Below, piece after piece: positions 5,400 through 8,015 of a stretch of 8,015 bases of DNA. The notes under the pieces were generated by a model that made no database searches, had not been told where the DNA came from, and worked only from the letters and a program-made list of their open reading frames with translations. The stretch lies in the NCBI GenBank assembly GCA_013813215.1, contig JACCSC010000259.1:1-8015 (forward strand), read 5' to 3'. A program made the translations under genes and the position numbers. Every line of letters begins with the position of its first letter. Position 1 is the first letter of the stretch. The DNA comes from Geodermatophilaceae bacterium. Lineage in GTDB: Bacteria; Actinomycetota; Actinomycetes; Mycobacteriales; Geodermatophilaceae.

Positions 5400-5836
5400 C
5401 GGGGCTTGCGGGTGAGCGCCCGGATCGCCTCGGCGTCCGCCGGATACTGCGAGGTCATCCAGTCCCGGTCGCCGAGCTCGACGTCCTCGTCCCGGTACGG
5501 CGGAGCCATCGTCGTCCCCACCAGGGACCACGAACCGGTGGACGCGGCGCCCTGCCACACCCCGCCCCGGACGACGACCTGCGGACAGCCCGGCGCCTCC
5601 AGCACGGGCGCGGTCGCGGTCCCGTCCGGATGCAGCAGTAGGAACCGCAGCGGCGCACCGGCATGGAAGTGCCACAGCTCCGGACCAGGCAGCCGGTGCA
5701 GAGCCGAGAAGTCCGGGCTGACCAGCAGGTAGAGGATCGCGCTGGAATTGGCGTCGGCGTACGTCCGGCGGAACAGTCCGCCCTCCCCCGGCAGCGGGCG
5801 CAGGTCGAGCCGGGCGGCGAGATCGGCGGCGTTCAT
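5396..5836 (-). CDS. DUF985 (cupin_5) family protein
   Basis: A 146-residue single-domain cupin of the DUF985/cupin_5 family. Recognisable blocks are GGLFRRTY (19-26), SAILYLLV (32-39), the signature LHRLPGPELWHFHAGAPL (46-63), a block at about 88-114 around VVRGGVWQGA, and the C-terminal block around 116-130. The HFH pair (His56, His58) resembles the first metal-binding motif of cupins; the usual His of the second motif is not evident. The family's reaction is unknown; structures suggest a sugar-phosphate or sugar-like pocket in cupins of this kind, but that is an inference. The ATG at 5836 overlaps the mtaD stop as ATGA, so the two are translationally coupled, which points to a role linked to methylthio-sugar salvage. 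The stop shares the CTAG at 5396-5399 with the convergent GNAT gene. Confidence 0.9.
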   Translation of the reverse strand: MNAADLAARLDLRPLPGEGGLFRRTYADANSSAILYLLVSPDFSALHRLPGPELWHFHAGAPLRFLLLHPDGTATAPVLEAPGCPQVVVRGGVWQGAASTGSWSLVGTTMAPPYRDEDVELGDRDWMTSQYPADAEAIRALTRKPR

Positions 5837-7137
5837 CGGGCCAGCGCGGCGGAGCGCTCGCGCACCTCGGCCCGGGCGGCGGCCTCGTCCACCGTCAGGC
5901 ACACGCCGTCGGCGACAACCCGCCGGCCCGCGACCCACGTGTCCCGGACGTGCTGCGAACCGGCCGACCAGACGAGGTGGGTCAACAGGTCGCTCGGGCT
6001 CTCCACCGGGATGAACGCGACGTCGTCGATGTCGACATGGCAGAAGTCGGCCGCGCGACCGGGCTCGAGCTGGCCGAGGTCGGGGCGGTCGACCGCAGCT
6101 GCGCTGCCCCCGGTGGCCAACCAGAAGGCCTCGGCCGCCGAAAGGGCCTGGGCGTCCAGCGCCCGCAGCCGGGCCAGCTGGGCGGCGAGCCGGATCTCCT
6201 CCCAGAGGTCGAGGTTGTTGTTCGAGGCCGGCCCGTCGGTCCCCAGCCCGACCCGGATGCCGCGGTCCAGCATCGCCCGCAGCGGCGCGATCCCGGCGGC
6301 GAGCTTGGCGTTGCTCTGCGGGCAGTGCGCGACGGCGACGTCGTGCGCCGCCCAGACGTCGAGGTCGGCGTCGTCGAGCCAGACGCAGTGTGCGGCGAGC
6401 ACGCGGCCGCCGAGGACTCCGTGCTCGGCGAGCAGTCGCGGTACCGACAGGCCGTGCTCGGCCTCCAGTTCGGCGGCCTCGTCCTCGGTCTCGGCCACGT
6501 GGATATGCAGCATCATGTCGTGCGCCCGGGCCAGTTCGCCGGCCCGCCCGAGAATGTCCAGCGGCACCGTGTACGCCGCATGCGGGCCGATCCCGACCTC
6601 GATCATCGGATCGGTCTCGGCCTCGGCGGCCTGCCGCGCGGCCCGTTCGAGCTGCTCCTCCAACGTGCCGAGGTGTTCCCATCCCGGTGCGGCGAGCAGC
6701 GGAGCCATCACGATCGCTCGTGCCCCGGTCTCGTGCACGGCAGCGGCCACCGCGTCGGCGTACACGTACATCTCGACGCTGGTCGTCACCCCACAGCGCA
6801 ACATCTCCGCGCTGGCCAGCCGCATCGCTGCGGTCACGTCGGCCGGGCGCAGCCGGGCTTCGCGCGGCCACATGACCTCCTGCAGCCAGCGATCCAACGG
6901 CAATCCCTCCCCGAGCCCGCGGAACAGGGTCATCGGCGAGTGACAGTGCGCGTTGACCAGCCCTGGCGCGACGAGCCCGGCCAGCCGGGTGAGCTCGCCG
7001 TCGTACGGCGGCGCGTCAGTGTACGACCCGATCCAGGCGATCATCCCGTCCTCGACGTCGAGCACCGCGTCCTCGACCACCGTCCCGGCTCGGTCACCCA
7101 GCACCGCCGCCGCGGCCCGGTACCGCTCCCGGCTCAC
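5833..7137 (-). CDS. mtaD: 5-methylthioadenosine/S-adenosylhomocysteine deaminase (amidohydrolase family)
   Basis: A cytoplasmic metal-dependent deaminase of 434 residues, full length for the MTA/SAH deaminase group. It would convert methylthioadenosine to methylthioinosine, or SAH to S-inosylhomocysteine. Metal ligands are His64 and His66 in NAHCHS, His213 in HIHVAE, and Asp301 in GLGTDG; Glu216 in HVAE is the catalytic acid, three residues after the His as in characterised homologues, and His250 (AAHC) completes the site. GTDGPASNNNLDLWEE (299-314) is the family's typical block. The GTG at 7137 is chosen because GAGGGG lies just upstream and the family begins there; a longer frame to 7191 would read through the palindromic element and adds no conserved sequence. 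Next to mtnA, which supports MTA salvage. Guanine deaminase or other ATZ/TRZ-type amidohydrolases are less likely. Confidence 0.88.
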   Translation of the reverse strand: MSRERYRAAAAVLGDRAGTVVEDAVLDVEDGMIAWIGSYTDAPPYDGELTRLAGLVAPGLVNAHCHSPMTLFRGLGEGLPLDRWLQEVMWPREARLRPADVTAAMRLASAEMLRCGVTTSVEMYVYADAVAAAVHETGARAIVMAPLLAAPGWEHLGTLEEQLERAARQAAEAETDPMIEVGIGPHAAYTVPLDILGRAGELARAHDMMLHIHVAETEDEAAELEAEHGLSVPRLLAEHGVLGGRVLAAHCVWLDDADLDVWAAHDVAVAHCPQSNAKLAAGIAPLRAMLDRGIRVGLGTDGPASNNNLDLWEEIRLAAQLARLRALDAQALSAAEAFWLATGGSAAAVDRPDLGQLEPGRAADFCHVDIDDVAFIPVESPSDLLTHLVWSAGSQHVRDTWVAGRRVVADGVCLTVDEAAARAEVRERSAALAR

Positions 7138-7205
7138 TTTGCCCCTCTGGTGGTGTTCAACCGCGGCGTTTTGCCGGGTTTGCGGCGCCACTCGAGGGGC
7201 AAAGT
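7136..7205 (-). promoter_or_regulatory. 70-bp palindromic element covering the mtaD ribosome-binding site
   Basis: A perfect 12-bp inverted repeat: ACTTTGCCCCTC at 7136-7147 and its complement GAGGGGCAAAGT at 7194-7205, with 46 bases between. In the mtnA-mtaD mRNA the 3' arm contains the mtaD Shine-Dalgarno (GAGGGG) and the first two bases of the GUG start, so the closed stem would hide the start site. Inside, GUGG can pair with CCAC after a 2x2 internal loop, CCGC with GCGG, and GGC with GCC around AAAAC, giving one long interrupted hairpin. It may be a translational switch for mtaD or a dispersed palindromic repeat that landed here. No clear target-site duplication flanks it. Confidence 0.65.
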
Positions 7206-7219
7206 CGGGGGAAAAGGGT

Positions 7220-8014
7220 TCACGGGAGGTCGCCCCGGTCGAGGCGGATCACCCGGCGCTCGGTGACGATCGCCGTGACCAGGGCGGCGGGGGTGACGTC
7301 GAAGGCGAGGTTCAGCGCCGTCGTACCGGCCGGGGCGGTACGCCGACCGCCGGCGTACCGCAGCTCGTCGCCGGCCCGCTGCTCGATCTCGACGTCCGCG
7401 CCGCTCTTGGTGGCCGGGTCGAGCGTGGACTCCGGGGCCACCGCCACGAAGGGGACGCCGGCGGCCTGCGCGCCCAATGCGTGCGAGTAGGTACCGATCT
7501 TGTTGACCACATCCCCGTTCGCGCAGATCCGATCCGCACCCACGACTACCGCGTCGGCCAGGCCCAGGGCGAGCACGGCCGGCCCCGCGGCGTCGGCGAT
7601 CAGCCGGTGCGGGATGCCCGCCTGACCCAGTTCCCAGGCGGTCAGCCGGGCGCCCTGCAGCAGCGGCCGGGTCTCGGCGGTGAGCACCTCAGCGAGCCAG
7701 TCGCGCTCGTGCAGGGTGCGCAGCGGGGCCAGCGCCGTCCCGTACTCGACGGTGGCCAGGCCGCCGGCGTTGCAGTGGGTCAGGATCCGGGGTCGGCCCT
7801 CGACGAGTTCGGTGAGCAGGTCCGCGCCGCGCCGGCCCATCTCCCGGGATGCGGCGATCTCCTCGTCCCGGACGGCCAGTGCCTCGGCCAGCACCGCGTC
7901 GGCTCCCTCGGATCGCCGGGAGGCCGCCCGGTCGACGCCCCAGGCGAGGTTGACGGCGGTGGGACGGGCGGAGCGGATCCGGCGTACTGCGTCGTCCACG
8001 TCCCCACCGAGTCG
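7220..8014 (-). CDS. mtnA: S-methyl-5-thioribose-1-phosphate isomerase (5' end missing)
   Basis: The gene runs in from the right edge. 264 residues are visible; the family is about 320-370, so some 60-90 N-terminal residues lie outside the window. The GTG at 7999 is internal, since the frame remains open and family-like (RLGGDVDDAV) to the edge. The enzyme isomerises methylthioribose-1-phosphate to methylthioribulose-1-phosphate in methionine salvage. Visible marks: ARPTAVNLAWGVDR (16-29), ILTHCNAGGLAT (77-88) with the catalytic Cys81, and VVVGADRICANGDVVNKIGTY with the catalytic Asp in GADR, followed by PFVAVAPESTLD. These separate MtnA from its eIF2B-like relatives. It is followed after 82 bases by mtaD in the same direction, with the palindromic element in the gap. 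Confidence 0.95.
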   Translation of the reverse strand, partial: RLGGDVDDAVRRIRSARPTAVNLAWGVDRAASRRSEGADAVLAEALAVRDEEIAASREMGRRGADLLTELVEGRPRILTHCNAGGLATVEYGTALAPLRTLHERDWLAEVLTAETRPLLQGARLTAWELGQAGIPHRLIADAAGPAVLALGLADAVVVGADRICANGDVVNKIGTYSHALGAQAAGVPFVAVAPESTLDPATKSGADVEIEQRAGDELRYAGGRRTAPAGTTALNLAFDVTPAALVTAIVTERRVIRLDRGDLP

Positions 8015-8015
8015 G

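Noticed and set aside
5837..6871. Long minus-strand frame upstream of and continuous with the cupin
   Set aside because: The 345 codons before the cupin ATG translate to arginine/glycine-rich low-complexity sequence out of frame with mtaD. The cupin begins at 5836.
7138..7191. N-terminal extension of the deaminase by 18 residues
   Set aside because: The extension is encoded by the palindromic element, lacks family similarity and has no ribosome-binding site, whereas GTG 7137 has GAGGGG just upstream.
7136..7205. Rho-independent terminator between mtnA and mtaD
   Set aside because: The loop is 46 bases and the sequence after the 3' arm is the mtaD coding start, without a U-tract, so a terminator is unlikely.
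7136..7205. Insertion sequence or MITE with target-site duplication
   Set aside because: No transposase is present and the bases flanking the two arms (GGCTC and CGGGG) do not form a duplication. A dispersed non-autonomous repeat remains possible and is covered in the findings.
5950..7266. 438-codon open frame on the plus strand
   Set aside because: It lies antisense to mtaD, whose protein has a full set of amidohydrolase motifs. The plus-strand translation has no recognisable domain and is a by-product of GC-rich third positions.
1..8015. CRISPR array, tRNA, rRNA, phage or toxin-antitoxin genes
   Set aside because: No regularly spaced repeats, cloverleaf-like sequences or matching proteins were seen on either strand.

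Overview
The window looks like chromosomal DNA of a high-GC actinobacterium. The evidence is the very GC-rich third codon positions, frequent GTG starts, a GerW/YtfJ-type protein, an actinobacterial-style Lrp/AsnC regulator and at least one promoter that looks leaderless. The exact family cannot be fixed from the sequence; a Geodermatophilaceae-, Frankiales- or Micromonosporaceae-like host is a guess. There are no rRNA or tRNA genes, CRISPR arrays, transposases or phage genes.

Layout. (1) 1-553, plus strand: the 3' part of a nucleoside phosphorylase of the PNP/UDP family, followed by a hairpin. (2) 554-1212, plus: a leader with a possible promoter and hairpins, then an Lrp/AsnC regulator. (3) 1216-3800, minus: a tight, probably co-transcribed set read from right to left. 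It contains an SMP-30/gluconolactonase-like protein, a 30-residue small ORF, a VOC/glyoxalase-fold protein, a GerW-like membrane protein and a SAM-dependent methyltransferase. The gaps are 4, 32, 9 and 5 bases. It is preceded by an apparent leaderless promoter overlapped by repeated operator-like sequences. (4) 3919-4854, minus, and 4914-5399, plus: a divergent pair made of an APH-family phosphotransferase and a GNAT acetyltransferase. (5) 5396-8015, minus: mtnA (cut by the window edge), an unusual 70-bp palindromic element, an MTA/SAH deaminase (mtaD) and a DUF985 cupin that overlaps mtaD by ATGA.

Function. The right-hand operon encodes methylthioadenosine salvage: the deaminase would convert MTA to methylthioinosine, a phosphorylase would release methylthioribose-1-phosphate, and MtnA would isomerise that to methylthioribulose-1-phosphate. 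No phosphorylase is seen in the operon itself, but a purine/uridine-type phosphorylase lies at the other end of the window. The cupin is a candidate for an uncharacterised step in the same pathway.

The most interesting non-coding signals are two. One is the 12-bp perfect inverted repeat (7136-7147 and 7194-7205), whose downstream arm in the mRNA contains the mtaD Shine-Dalgarno sequence and most of its start codon. The other is the three-copy 11-bp motif, partly arranged as a 19-bp imperfect inverted repeat, upstream of the SMP-30 gene.
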